From contig NZ_JBLZHU010000001.1 of NCBI RefSeq assembly GCF_048892425.1, positions 806,001-870,000 on the forward strand: a stretch of 64,000 bases of DNA, read 5' to 3'. The DNA comes from Pacificispira sp002696645. GTDB taxonomy: Bacteria > Pseudomonadota > Alphaproteobacteria > UBA8366 > Aestuariispiraceae. A program made the position numbers and the translations under genes. Under the pieces are notes generated by a model that was given only the letters and a program-made list of their open reading frames with translations, was not told the DNA's origin and searched no databases. Positions within the stretch are counted from its first letter, which is position 1; each line of letters starts with the position of its first letter. Shown here piece by piece: positions 16,604 to 25,407 of the stretch.

Positions 16604-18436
16604 ATGAATATATTTCGGGACGTTAAGACCGATCTGGTCCGCATATTGGAAACAATGGTCGCAAAAGGCATCTTGCCGGATGGATTGGATCTGTCGCGCG
16701 TGACGGTGGAATCGCCCAAGGACCGCGCCCATGGCGATATGGCGACGAATGCCGCCATGGTGCTGTGCAAGCAGGCAGGCATGAAGCCCCGCGACCTGGC
16801 GGATATCCTGTCAAAGGCCCTGCCGGAGAGTGACCTGATCGCAACCGCTGAGATCGCCGGTCCCGGCTTTATAAATATGCGTTTGAAAGAGTCTGTCTGG
16901 TTCGACGTGTTGCGCGGCATTTTGCGCCTCAATACCGCCTATGGCGACAGCGACATGGGGACTGGGACAAAGGTTAATGTCGAATATGTATCGGCCAATC
17001 CGACAGGACCCTTGCATATTGGCCATGCGCGGGGCGCGGTCGTAGGCGATGCCCTGTCTGGTCTGTTGTTGAAGGCAGGCTATGACGTCTGCAAGGAATA
17101 TTGGGTCAATGATGCAGGATCACAGATCGACAGCCTGGGCTGGGCGGTTTACTGGCGCTATCTGGAACTGCTGGACCCCAAGGCCTATGCGATTACCGAT
17201 GAGGCCGCAATCAAGGCCTTTACGGTTGAAATGGGTGCCCCGGATCGGGAATTGGAATATCGCGGTGAGTATCTGATTCCTGCAGCGCAAGCGGTGCTGG
17301 ATAAGTTTGGCGAAAGCCTGATCACGCGCGGTGCAGATGGCGCGGTCAAGCCGGTGCCGGTATCAGAATGGCTGGACCCCATACGCCTGGTGGCTGTGGA
17401 AAAGATGCTGGAACTGATCAAGGCGGACCTGGCTGTCATGGGGATCGTACAGGATGAGTTCACATCGGAACGCGACATCATCCAAAGCGGTAAAGTCGAC
17501 AGCGTCCTGTCCTATCTGAAGGAAAAGGACATGGTCTATCGCGGTGTTCTGGAACCACCGAAAGGCCAGAAGCTGGACGATTGGGAACCCCGGGAGCAGA
17601 CCCTGTTCCGGTCAACCCAGTTTGGCGATGATGTGGACCGGCCCCTGCAAAAATCAGACGGCAGTTGGACCTATTTTGCATCCGATATCGCCTATCACCG
17701 CGATAAATATCTGCGGGGCTTCAAGCGCCAGATCAATGTCTGGGGAGCCGATCACGGCGGATACGTCAAACGGATGCAGGCCGCAGTTCAGGCCGCGTCC
17801 CAGGGCGAGGCAACGCTGACGATCAAGCTATGCCAAATGGTCCGCCTGCTGGATAAGGGCGAACCCATGAAGATGTCCAAGCGGGCAGGGAACTTCGTCA
17901 CCCTGCGCGACCTGGAAGTGGCCGTGGGCAAGGATGTGGTGCGGTTCTATCTGTTGACCCGCAAGCCAGACGCCCCGCTGGATTTTGACCTGACCGCGGT
18001 TAAGGAACAATCCCGCGATAATATGGTGTTCTATGTTCAATACGCCCATGCCCGGACCCATTCGGTGTTTCGCATGGCAGACGAGCAAATGCCTGATCTG
18101 GATGTCAGCGATGCGGCACTGATGGCAGCTGATCTGACCGTTCTGTCCGGCCCGGCGGAAGAGCAGTTGTTGCGGTTGATGGCGGAATGGCCGCGTGTTG
18201 TGGACTCTGCTGCCGAAGCCGAAGAGCCCCATCGCATTGCCTATTACCTGTATGACCTGGCCTCAACCTTCCACGGGTGGTGGACGCAGGGGCGGGAAGA
18301 CACGGCGCTGCGCGTCATTCACCCGGAAGAACCAGAAGTCACCCAGGCGCGATTGGCACTGGTCATGGCGGTTAGAATCGTGATCGCATCTGGCTTGTCT
18401 GTGTTCGGCGTTGAGCCGCGCAATGAATTGAATTAG
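16604..18436 (+). CDS. argS: Arginyl-tRNA synthetase
   Basis: 610 residues. Class I synthetase charging tRNA-Arg. The HIGH motif is 'PLHIGHARGAVVGDAL' at about residue 133, and the KMSKS-equivalent is 'MKMSKRAGNFVTL' at about residue 423. The N-terminal additional domain (residues 1-110) and the C-terminal anticodon-binding DALR domain ('PHRIAYYLYDLASTFHGWW') complete the architecture. ATG 16604 is chosen since AAGAG precedes it and the N-terminus 'MNIFRDVKTDLV' fits the family; a longer frame overlapping dgt is rejected. Confidence 0.97.
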   Translation: MNIFRDVKTDLVRILETMVAKGILPDGLDLSRVTVESPKDRAHGDMATNAAMVLCKQAGMKPRDLADILSKALPESDLIATAEIAGPGFINMRLKESVWFDVLRGILRLNTAYGDSDMGTGTKVNVEYVSANPTGPLHIGHARGAVVGDALSGLLLKAGYDVCKEYWVNDAGSQIDSLGWAVYWRYLELLDPKAYAITDEAAIKAFTVEMGAPDRELEYRGEYLIPAAQAVLDKFGESLITRGADGAVKPVPVSEWLDPIRLVAVEKMLELIKADLAVMGIVQDEFTSERDIIQSGKVDSVLSYLKEKDMVYRGVLEPPKGQKLDDWEPREQTLFRSTQFGDDVDRPLQKSDGSWTYFASDIAYHRDKYLRGFKRQINVWGADHGGYVKRMQAAVQAASQGEATLTIKLCQMVRLLDKGEPMKMSKRAGNFVTLRDLEVAVGKDVVRFYLLTRKPDAPLDFDLTAVKEQSRDNMVFYVQYAHARTHSVFRMADEQMPDLDVSDAALMAADLTVLSGPAEEQLLRLMAEWPRVVDSAAEAEEPHRIAYYLYDLASTFHGWWTQGREDTALRVIHPEEPEVTQARLALVMAVRIVIASGLSVFGVEPRNELN

Positions 18437-18533
18437 GGCCCATCGTCCCCACATTCTAAGCTGAGTGCTGAGGTAAAGCGGCTCATAACTGCGTGGGTTT
18501 TGCCCGCGTCATAGTCAATGGAGCGCACTGCGC

Positions 18534-19457
18534 ATGATTGCCACGGAATATGACGAACTGGATCGTGAACTTGGGGAACTCGGCGATGAGCCGGGGGCGG
18601 ATCGGAAAAAATCCGGTTTGCGCCTGTTGCCCATCGCGGTGGGGGTTGTCTCTCTGCTGACCCTGGGCGGCATCATCTGGTATGCCTATTCTCAAGGCGT
18701 TAGGGAAGGCAGTGAGACTGCCGCCCCCTTGTTGATGCCTGAGGGAACGGCAAAAGAACCCCCTTTAAATCCGGGCGGGCGTGAAATCGCAGGGACGGAA
18801 CTGGGAATCTATGATCGCGTCTCCGGGGATCAGGAAACGGCGTCTGTAGAGCGTATTCTGCCCCCGCCAGAGGAACCACGCAGCCCGCCTGTCGATATCT
18901 TGCAGAATGCGCCTGCGGGAACGCCCAATAAGGCTCCCGCGGCACCGACAGAGCCTTCCGCCCCATCGACAACAACAGGCTCTGATGCGTCCGCGACGCG
19001 CGCACCAGTGCCTGCGCCAGATGCAGTCTTGGCACAGCCAACGGCTCCGCCACCGACGGTCGGCTCAGAGACAGAGCAGGTCGCCGCTGCGCCGGTTCAG
19101 CCGGAACCACCGGCGCCCCCTAAACCGGCAGCTCAGGAAGCCGCTCCGGCCTCAACGACGGCTGCTACACCTGCTGCAACAACGACGGCCCCCTCCAGCG
19201 CCGGAAATGGCTGGCGGATTCAAATCGCAGCCTTGCGCAGCGAAGCGGACGCCCGCGCGGAATGGACCAAGAAGCAATCCGCCAATCCGGATCTGTTGGG
19301 CAATTTGGCGGTGCAAATTCAGGAAGCAACAGTGAATGGCACCACCTACTACCGGATTCGTGGCGGGCCTTTAGCCAATGGCGATGCTGCAAAAGCGCTA
19401 TGCGCCGAAATGAAGGCCAAGAAGTTGGCCTGTATTCCCGTTGCGCCCGGCAGTTAG
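18534..19457 (+). CDS. SPOR-domain membrane protein
   Basis: 307 residues. Topology: short cytoplasmic N-terminus, one transmembrane helix (about 34-53), a long Pro/Ala/Thr-rich periplasmic linker (about 60-225), and a C-terminal SPOR domain beginning 'GNGWRIQIAALRSEADARAEW'. SPOR domains bind denuded peptidoglycan at division sites. The overall design matches FtsN-like or DamX-like proteins, and the position between argS and nagZ is common in Alphaproteobacteria. No FtsN essential-domain motif can be recognised by eye, so no symbol is given. Confidence 0.88.
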   Translation: MIATEYDELDRELGELGDEPGADRKKSGLRLLPIAVGVVSLLTLGGIIWYAYSQGVREGSETAAPLLMPEGTAKEPPLNPGGREIAGTELGIYDRVSGDQETASVERILPPPEEPRSPPVDILQNAPAGTPNKAPAAPTEPSAPSTTTGSDASATRAPVPAPDAVLAQPTAPPPTVGSETEQVAAAPVQPEPPAPPKPAAQEAAPASTTAATPAATTTAPSSAGNGWRIQIAALRSEADARAEWTKKQSANPDLLGNLAVQIQEATVNGTTYYRIRGGPLANGDAAKALCAEMKAKKLACIPVAPGS

Positions 19458-19473
19458 TAGTGGGATCGCCATT

Positions 19474-20487
19474 ATGAGCCCCACTGTGCCGTCTGCTGCC
19501 CTGCTTGGCTGCCAGGGTTTGACACTGTCACCTCAGGAATCGGCGTTTTTTGCACAGACAAACCCTTTGGGGTTCATTCTATTTGCCCGAAATATCGATA
19601 CCCCGGATCAGGTACGCACCCTGGTGAAGGAATTGCGTGCCAGTGTTGGTCGGGACGATGCGCCGATCCTGATTGATCAGGAAGGCGGCCGGGTTCAACG
19701 CCTGAAACCACCCCATTGGCGACACGCCCCCACGGCGCGGCAATTGGGCGACCTGTATGATCGCGATATTACCGATGGCCTGCGGGCGATTTGGTTGAAT
19801 TATCGCCTGATTGCCCGGGATCTGGCGGATTTAGGCATTGATGTGGATTGCGTGCCCTGTCTGGATGTCCCGATACCAGGATCCCATGATGTGATCGGGG
19901 ATCGCGCCTTCTCGACCGATCCCGCCCTTGTTGCGGCCTGTGGTCGTATCGCGGTTAAGGGATTGCTGGCGGGCGGTGTTCTGCCGGTTTCTAAGCATTT
20001 GCCGGGCCATGGGCGCGCAATGGCCGACAGCCATCATGATCTTCCCCGTGTCGATGCGCCGTTAGAGGTGCTGAAGAACACGGATTTCGTGCCCTTCATG
20101 AAGCTTCCTGAGATACCACTGGGGATGACGGCGCATATTGTTTTTGATGCGCTGGACCCGGATCGTCCTGTCACGCAATCCAAAATCGGGATCGCCTTCA
20201 TTCGCGAAGCCCTGCTATTCGATGGCTTGCTGATGACCGATGATCTGTCCATGAAGGCCTTGGGCGGCAGTTTTGAAGACCGCGCCAGAACCACCCTGGA
20301 AGCGGGCTGTGACCTCGTGCTTCATTGCAATGGCGATCCGCAGGAAATGCAGGCTGTCATGGCTGCGACCGGCCCGATGTCGCCAGAGGCGCAACGCCGC
20401 TGGGCCAGGGCGGCAAGCCTGCGCCAGGTGGAGCCTGACTTTGATGCAGACGCCGCCTTGGCGGAACTCATGGCGCTTTTGATATAG
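19474..20487 (+). CDS. nagZ: Beta-N-acetylhexosaminidase NagZ
   Basis: About 337 residues, glycoside hydrolase family 3. NagZ removes GlcNAc from anhydro-muropeptides during cytoplasmic cell-wall recycling. The signature 'KHLPGHGRAMADSHHDLP' includes the His of the catalytic His-Asp dyad, and 'LLMTDDLSMKAL' contains the nucleophile Asp. N-terminal 'GFILFARNID' and 'LIDQEGGRVQRL' are diagnostic. ATG 19474 is chosen over a longer frame overlapping the previous gene. It heads the nagZ-scpA-scpB-tat block. Confidence 0.95.
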   Translation: MSPTVPSAALLGCQGLTLSPQESAFFAQTNPLGFILFARNIDTPDQVRTLVKELRASVGRDDAPILIDQEGGRVQRLKPPHWRHAPTARQLGDLYDRDITDGLRAIWLNYRLIARDLADLGIDVDCVPCLDVPIPGSHDVIGDRAFSTDPALVAACGRIAVKGLLAGGVLPVSKHLPGHGRAMADSHHDLPRVDAPLEVLKNTDFVPFMKLPEIPLGMTAHIVFDALDPDRPVTQSKIGIAFIREALLFDGLLMTDDLSMKALGGSFEDRARTTLEAGCDLVLHCNGDPQEMQAVMAATGPMSPEAQRRWARAASLRQVEPDFDADAALAELMALLI

Positions 20488-20550
20488 CCATTCTTGCCAA
20501 AGGCGGTGTCATCCGGCACATCACTATGTCAGTCAATTAAGGACGGAACC

Positions 20551-21450
20551 GTGTCGGATACCGGATCAGATCCCAGATCAGAGTTTCAGGAAGATACCGC
20601 CCCTGCTGCGGGCCTGATTACCGTGAACAATCTTGTTCTGGATCTGGATGGATTCGAAGGGCCCATCGACTTGCTGTTGACCCTGGCGCGCGATCAGAAG
20701 GTTGATCTGGCGAAGATTTCGATTCTGGCGCTGGCCGAGCAATATTTAGAATTCATAAATAAAGCCAGAGAGTTACGGCTGGAACTTGCGGCAGATTATC
20801 TGGTGATGGCGGCCTGGCTGGCCTATCTGAAATCCAAATTGCTGCTGCCGCCGCCTGCCGATGAATCGGAAGAGGAAAACCCGGCTGAGCTTGCTGCGCG
20901 TCTGGCTTTTCAGTTGCAGCGGCTGGAAGCGATGCAGGGCGTTTCCAAGATTCTGTTTGATCGCCCGCGCCTGGGACAGGAGTTCTTTGCTCGTGGCATG
21001 CCAGAGCGGCTGAGGATTGCCAATCGCGCGATTTATGATGCCAATCTACTGGATCTGCTGCGGGCCTATGGGGATATCCGCCGAAAACAGGATATTGGCA
21101 GCGAATTGCGGATCATGCCAACGCGTCTGGTTTCGATGGAACAGGCGGCCCGTCGATTGCGCGCCATCCTGGGCGAAATGCCCGATTGGCAGACATTGGA
21201 ACGGTTTATTCCCTATGAGAGCGACGACCCGCTGCTGCGTCGGTCCGCTATGGCTTCCACCTTTGCGGCCAGCCTGGAATTGTCGAAAGAGGGGTTGGTG
21301 GAAATCCGCCAGACCGGCACTTTTGGCACGATCTATATGCGCGCAAAACCGGGCGCAGATTTGCAGCAGCCTGATCCGCATGCATTGGCGGCGGATGAAG
21401 ACCCGCTGGACCCGGACGACATGGACTTGTTTGAAGATAAGGAAGACTGA
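20551..21450 (+). CDS. scpA: Segregation and condensation protein A (kleisin)
   Basis: 299 residues. ScpA is the kleisin bridging SMC and ScpB in chromosome condensation. The family core begins 'LDGFEGPIDLLLTLARDQKVDL' and continues 'YLVMAAWLAYLKSKLLLP' (N-terminal SMC-binding region); the C-terminal winged helix includes 'FAASLELSKEGLVEIRQ'. The GTG start at 20551 is supported by AAGGA about eight bases before it, leaving a roughly 25-residue variable N-terminus. scpB follows after 35 bases. Confidence 0.94.
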   Translation: MSDTGSDPRSEFQEDTAPAAGLITVNNLVLDLDGFEGPIDLLLTLARDQKVDLAKISILALAEQYLEFINKARELRLELAADYLVMAAWLAYLKSKLLLPPPADESEEENPAELAARLAFQLQRLEAMQGVSKILFDRPRLGQEFFARGMPERLRIANRAIYDANLLDLLRAYGDIRRKQDIGSELRIMPTRLVSMEQAARRLRAILGEMPDWQTLERFIPYESDDPLLRRSAMASTFAASLELSKEGLVEIRQTGTFGTIYMRAKPGADLQQPDPHALAADEDPLDPDDMDLFEDKED

Positions 21451-21485
21451 GCGATAACGCTCTGCATAGATTGGGACTGTTAGAG

Positions 21486-22157
21486 ATGGATCGATTTCAG
21501 CAATTACGTTTGCTAGAGGCCATGCTGTTTGCTGCCGCTGAGCCTGTTCAAGATGCCGCCCTGTTAGAACGCTTGCCGGAAGGGGTGGACCTGGCAAGCC
21601 TTCTGGAAGAGCTGGAAGGCATGTATTCGGCGCGCGGCGTGAACCTGGTGAAGGTGGGGAAGGGGTGGTGCTTCCGCACGGCAAGCGACTTGGCGTCTCA
21701 CATGACGGTGGAGCGGGAAGTGCCCCGCAAATTGTCCCGTGCCGCGATCGAAACCCTGGCCATCATTGCCTATCATCAGCCCGTTACCCGGGCGGAGGTT
21801 GAGGAAGTTCGCGGGGTTGCCCTGTCCAAAGGATCAATGGATGCCTTGCTGGAAGCTGCCTGGATACGCCCAAGAGGCCGCCGGCGCGCGCCTGGAAAGC
21901 CGGTGACATGGGGCACGACAGAGCGCTTCCTGGCAGATTTTGGCCTGGAAAGCCTGGATGATCTGCCCGGCGTTGAGGAATTGAAGGCGGCAGGCCTGTT
22001 GGATAGCCGTCCCAATCTGGGGGCGATTGCCATGCAGGGCACGGATACGGATGACGAGGCGCAGGATGAAGAGGATGACGAGCGCACGGCCTTTCTGGAA
22101 AACGATGAAGCCTTTGACGCCGTTGAGGAAGATGAGCATATCGCCCTGGACGACTGA
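21486..22157 (+). CDS. scpB: Segregation and condensation protein B
   Basis: 223 residues. Two tandem winged-helix domains: residues 5-75 ('LRLLEAMLFAAAEPVQ') and 80-160 with the family pattern 'RAAIETLAIIAYHQPVTRAEVE' and 'LSKGSMDALLEAAWIRPRGRRRAPGKP', then 'WGTTERFLADFGLESLDDLP'. The last 50 residues are an acidic tail (Asp/Glu-rich) seen in several alphaproteobacterial ScpB proteins. It forms the SMC-ScpAB complex with the gene upstream. Confidence 0.94.
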   Translation: MDRFQQLRLLEAMLFAAAEPVQDAALLERLPEGVDLASLLEELEGMYSARGVNLVKVGKGWCFRTASDLASHMTVEREVPRKLSRAAIETLAIIAYHQPVTRAEVEEVRGVALSKGSMDALLEAAWIRPRGRRRAPGKPVTWGTTERFLADFGLESLDDLPGVEELKAAGLLDSRPNLGAIAMQGTDTDDEAQDEEDDERTAFLENDEAFDAVEEDEHIALDD

Positions 22158-22195
22158 TAAAGGGATAAAAAGGGCCGCGCATGGCATGGCTGGCC

Positions 22196-22219
22196 TTGAA
22201 CCTGCGACTGGTTCTCAAT
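22196..22219 (+). promoter_or_regulatory. Imperfect palindrome before ABC ATPase gene (possible Fur-type operator)
   Basis: TTGAACC (22196-22202) and GGTTCTCAA (22210-22218) form a near-palindrome with a 7-nt centre, ending in the TTCTCA word typical of Fur-box halves. It lies about 12 bases before the ATG of a ferric-type ABC ATPase, a place where iron control would make sense. The match is partial. The same bases also resemble the antisense of a tRNA T-arm ('GGTTCAAG'), so a decayed tRNA end is an alternative. Confidence 0.25.
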
Positions 22220-22230
22220 AGATTGGATCA

Positions 22231-23319
22231 ATGATCTCTATGCAAGACGTCAAACACTCTTTGCCACCCGTTATTGAATTGCGGGATGTCAGTCATTCTT
22301 ATGGCGACACGCCTTCTGTTCTGGGGTTGAACCTGAAGGTGCATCCGGGTGAGGTTGTGTGCCTGTTGGGGCCTTCTGGTTGTGGCAAGACAACGGCGCT
22401 TCGAATTGCCGCAGGTCTGGAACCCGTGACGGCGGGACATGTCTTGCTGGATGGCGTCCCGGTTTCTCAGAAGGGGAAAATGGTCGCGCCGGAAAACCGC
22501 AATCTGGGTCTGGTTTTCCAGGATTACGCCCTGTTTCCTCATATGTCGATTGCCGAGAATATTGGCTTTGGCCTGACGGATAAGGCCAAGGCCAAAGACC
22601 GAGTTGTGGCCGTTCTGAAACAGGTTGGCATGACCGACTATGCGGCGGCTTATCCCCATGAATTGTCCGGTGGTCAACAACAGCGGGTCGCCCTGGCACG
22701 GGCGCTGGCCCCGGAACCGCATGGGATTTTGATGGATGAGCCTTTTTCCGGCCTGGATGCGCGTTTGCGGGAATCTGTGCGGGATCGTACCCTGCATATC
22801 CTGAAAGAATCAGGCGCGGCGGTCCTGATGGTCACCCATGATGCGGAAGAAGCGATGCATATGGCGGACCGCATCGTCGTGATGCGTGATGGGCGGTTAG
22901 AACAGGAAGGAACACCAGATACTTTGTACTTAAAGCCTAAAAATGGCTTTGTTGCAGGGTTTTTTGGCGATGTGAACAAAATTGCGGGGACTGTTGCAGA
23001 AGGGCAGGCGGCAACCCCGTTGGGGAGTTTTCCATCAGGTGGCTTGAAAGAGGGGGCGGCAGTTGAAGTCGTGATCCGCCCCGAAGCCTTGAATTTATCG
23101 CCTGTATCGTCCGACGCCCCAGCGCGGGTAAAGGTTTTGGCGTCGCGAATGCTGGGTCGGACCAGTTTAATTCATTTATGCACTTGCGAAACCAGCGATC
23201 AGGCGGTTCATTTACATGCGCGCATGCCCGGCCGGTATCTTCCGAAGGAAGGCGAATTGCAATCTGTTCATTTGGATCGCAGTCAGGTCTTTGTTTTTCC
23301 CTCGGAAGGCGCTACATAG
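22231..23319 (+). CDS. ABC transporter ATP-binding protein, ferric/polyamine (FbpC/PotA) type
   Basis: 362 residues. The nucleotide-binding domain (about 15-245) has Walker A 'GPSGCGKTT', signature 'LSGGQQQR', Walker B 'GILMDEPFSGLD' and H-loop 'VTHDAEEAMH'. A C-terminal TOBE-type domain (about 280-358) marks the family that energises Fe3+, thiamine, spermidine or sulfate importers. No permease or binding protein lies nearby, so it is an orphan subunit inserted between scpB and tatA. The substrate cannot be fixed; ferric iron is favoured by overall similarity and by the palindrome just upstream. Confidence 0.88.
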   Translation: MISMQDVKHSLPPVIELRDVSHSYGDTPSVLGLNLKVHPGEVVCLLGPSGCGKTTALRIAAGLEPVTAGHVLLDGVPVSQKGKMVAPENRNLGLVFQDYALFPHMSIAENIGFGLTDKAKAKDRVVAVLKQVGMTDYAAAYPHELSGGQQQRVALARALAPEPHGILMDEPFSGLDARLRESVRDRTLHILKESGAAVLMVTHDAEEAMHMADRIVVMRDGRLEQEGTPDTLYLKPKNGFVAGFFGDVNKIAGTVAEGQAATPLGSFPSGGLKEGAAVEVVIRPEALNLSPVSSDAPARVKVLASRMLGRTSLIHLCTCETSDQAVHLHARMPGRYLPKEGELQSVHLDRSQVFVFPSEGAT

Positions 23320-23435
23320 CGGGGACAAGCGAGATCAGGGTCCGGTCACACTGTGATGGCGGGCTTTGATTGAACCGTGAAACACGTGTCGTTTCTGTCT
23401 ATACAGACGGCAAAGAGACCACAGGGGTAGAATTT

Positions 23436-23681
23436 ATGGGTATCGGTTCTTGGTGGCACTGGGTCATCGTTTTGGCTGTCGTATTGCTGCTTTTTGGCGG
23501 TAAAGGCAAAATCTCCAGCCTCATGGGCGACTTCGGTAAAGGTTTGAAAACCTTTAAGAAGAACATGAAGGACGAGACGGATGGCTCTGCGGATGAAGAG
23601 TCTGAAACCGAAGCCAAGCGCATCGCCGCCGATGGGGATGCTGAGAAGACGACGAAAAAGGATAAGGCTGTAAACAGCTGA
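23436..23681 (+). CDS. tatA: Sec-independent translocase subunit TatA
   Basis: 81 residues. The N-terminal transmembrane helix 'WHWVIVLAVVLLLFGGKGKI' is followed by the amphipathic helix starting 'SSLMGDFGKGLKTFKK', with the conserved Phe-Gly hinge, and an acidic/lysine tail. TatA oligomers form the size-variable pore of the twin-arginine pathway. ATG 23436 follows AGGGG. tatB and tatC follow in order. Confidence 0.95.
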   Translation: MGIGSWWHWVIVLAVVLLLFGGKGKISSLMGDFGKGLKTFKKNMKDETDGSADEESETEAKRIAADGDAEKTTKKDKAVNS

Positions 23682-23751
23682 GTTCGCGGGGCAGCCATAA
23701 GACTGCCTCTATAAGCGTGTCTTTTCTTTAACCCGGTTTGTGCGGTGAGGT

Positions 23752-24459
23752 ATGCTCGACTTCGGTTGGCAGGAATTTTTGGTGATTGGTGTTGTGGCCG
23801 TTCTTGTTGTTGGGCCCAAGGAATTGCCGCGCGTGTTTCGCACGGTTTCCGGACTGATGCGAAAAGCCCGTTCTTTGGCAGGTGAGTTCCACAGCGCCAT
23901 GGATGAAATGGCCCGGGAAGCGGACCTGCAAGACATCAAAAATGAAGTCACGAAGGCAAAAAGCGGGTCCTCTGATTGGGTGAAAGATATCGATCCGACT
24001 GGTGAAGTATCCAAATCCATGAAGGATACGAAGGAGCAGGTGTCGTCCGCAAAGGATTGGATCAACAAAAGCGCACGCCCCAATTTCCCGGATAAAACGC
24101 CCACAGCCAGCACCACCGCATCGTCCAGCGCCACAGACTCCCCCAGCACGACCACGCCTAAGCCTGACGTGAAGGCAGATGGGGAATCGGTCAAGGACGC
24201 CAAGACGGCCAATCCAGATGGTGCGGCGTCCAAGACAGGTCTCGATACGGCACCCCCTAAGGCGGCTGCGAAAAAGGCCACCGCAAAGAAATCGCCCGTC
24301 ACAAAGACATCTGCAACAAAAACGTCTGCAACAAAAACGTCTGCAACAAAAGCAGGCACACCCAAAACGGCACCTGCGAAGACAGCAGTCAAAAAGGCGG
24401 GTGCTAAAAAGACTGCTGCCAAAAAAGCGGCTGCTAAGAAGACAGGCGATAAGTCATGA
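23752..24459 (+). CDS. tatB: Sec-independent translocase subunit TatB with Lys/Ala-rich tail
   Basis: 235 residues. The N-terminus 'MLDFGWQEFLVIGVVAVLVVGPKELPRV' type helix with the Glu-Leu-Pro hinge identifies TatB (given as the family pattern). The amphipathic region ends near residue 110. Residues from about 165 to the end are extremely rich in Lys, Ala, Thr and Pro, with a pentapeptide KTSAT repeated three times, coded by a 15-bp repeat near 24301-24345, giving a histone-H1-like tail. TatB with TatC binds twin-arginine signal peptides. The stop overlaps the tatC start (ATGA). Confidence 0.94.
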   Translation: MLDFGWQEFLVIGVVAVLVVGPKELPRVFRTVSGLMRKARSLAGEFHSAMDEMAREADLQDIKNEVTKAKSGSSDWVKDIDPTGEVSKSMKDTKEQVSSAKDWINKSARPNFPDKTPTASTTASSSATDSPSTTTPKPDVKADGESVKDAKTANPDGAASKTGLDTAPPKAAAKKATAKKSPVTKTSATKTSATKTSATKAGTPKTAPAKTAVKKAGAKKTAAKKAAAKKTGDKS

Positions 24460-25310
24460 GCAGCGTTGATGAAAGCGAATTGGAAAATTCAAAAGCGCCG
24501 CTAATGGAGCATTTAAAGGAGCTTCGTCGGCGGCTGTTGATTTCTGTTGGCGCCTTGATGATCGGTTTTTTCATAGCCTTTGCCTTTGCTGAACCGATTT
24601 ATAATTTCCTTGCGCATCCGTTGATATCCTCCTGGGGGGACAATCTGGAAGGGCGCCGTATGATTTTCACGGCCCCACAGGAATGGTTCTTTACCCAGAT
24701 GAAGGTGGCGTTGTTTACCTCCTTCTGTTTCACCTTCCCGATAATTGCGGGACAGATGTGGATGTTCATAGCGCCCGGCCTGTATCGTCACGAAAAACAA
24801 GCATTCATGCCATTTCTGTTGGCAACGCCTTTCCTGTTCACCCTGGGTGCGGCCTTTGTCTATTATTTGGTGATGCCCGTTGCGCTCAGCTTCTTTCTAG
24901 GCTTTGAGCAATCCGCCGCAGATGGCCTGCGGGTGGAAATGGAAGCAAAGGTCAGTGAATATCTGTCCTTTGCCATGACATTGATTTTTGCGTTCGGTCT
25001 GTGCTTCGAACTGCCCGTGCTGCTCAGCCTTTTGGTTAAGGTCGGCATAGCGACGTCGGATGGTTTGCGGGCAAAACGTCGCTATGCGGTGCTAGTTGCC
25101 TTTATCGTCGCTGCGGTGCTGACACCGCCAGATCCGTTGAGCCAGATCGGTCTCGCCGTTCCCATTATCCTGCTGTACGAAATTTCTATTTGGTGCGGTG
25201 TGTTGATTGAACGTCAACGCAAGGAACGCGATAAGCTGTTGGGTCTGGATGTCGACGACGATGACGACGATCCGGATGCCGAAGACCGCAAGGCGGGTTC
25301 CCAACCTTAA
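24456..25310 (+). CDS. tatC: Sec-independent translocase subunit TatC
   Basis: 284 residues with six predicted transmembrane helices. N-terminal 'PLMEHLKELRRRLL' is the signal-peptide binding region of TatC. 'FTAPQEWFFTQMKVALF' and 'FGLCFELPVLLSLLVKVGI' are family signatures, and 'AVLTPPDPLSQIGLAVPIILLYE' precedes the last helix. The C-terminus is an Asp-rich cytoplasmic tail (DVDDDDDDPD). ATG 24456 overlaps the tatB stop by four bases. It is the core receptor of the Tat system, which exports folded cofactor proteins. Confidence 0.96.
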   Translation: MSSVDESELENSKAPLMEHLKELRRRLLISVGALMIGFFIAFAFAEPIYNFLAHPLISSWGDNLEGRRMIFTAPQEWFFTQMKVALFTSFCFTFPIIAGQMWMFIAPGLYRHEKQAFMPFLLATPFLFTLGAAFVYYLVMPVALSFFLGFEQSAADGLRVEMEAKVSEYLSFAMTLIFAFGLCFELPVLLSLLVKVGIATSDGLRAKRRYAVLVAFIVAAVLTPPDPLSQIGLAVPIILLYEISIWCGVLIERQRKERDKLLGLDVDDDDDDPDAEDRKAGSQP

Positions 25311-25407
25311 AATCCATTACAGCGGCTGGACGTGTGCCCCCGGTGCGTCCTATAACGCCTCCATCAATTTGGGGGATGGTTCCCATGCGTGGATAAGGAG
25401 AGAGAGA

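Noticed and set aside
25207..25407. Extended SerS start overlapping tatC
   Set aside because: The extension is tatC read in another frame; ATG 25408 has an ideal AAGGAG site and matches the SerS N-terminus.
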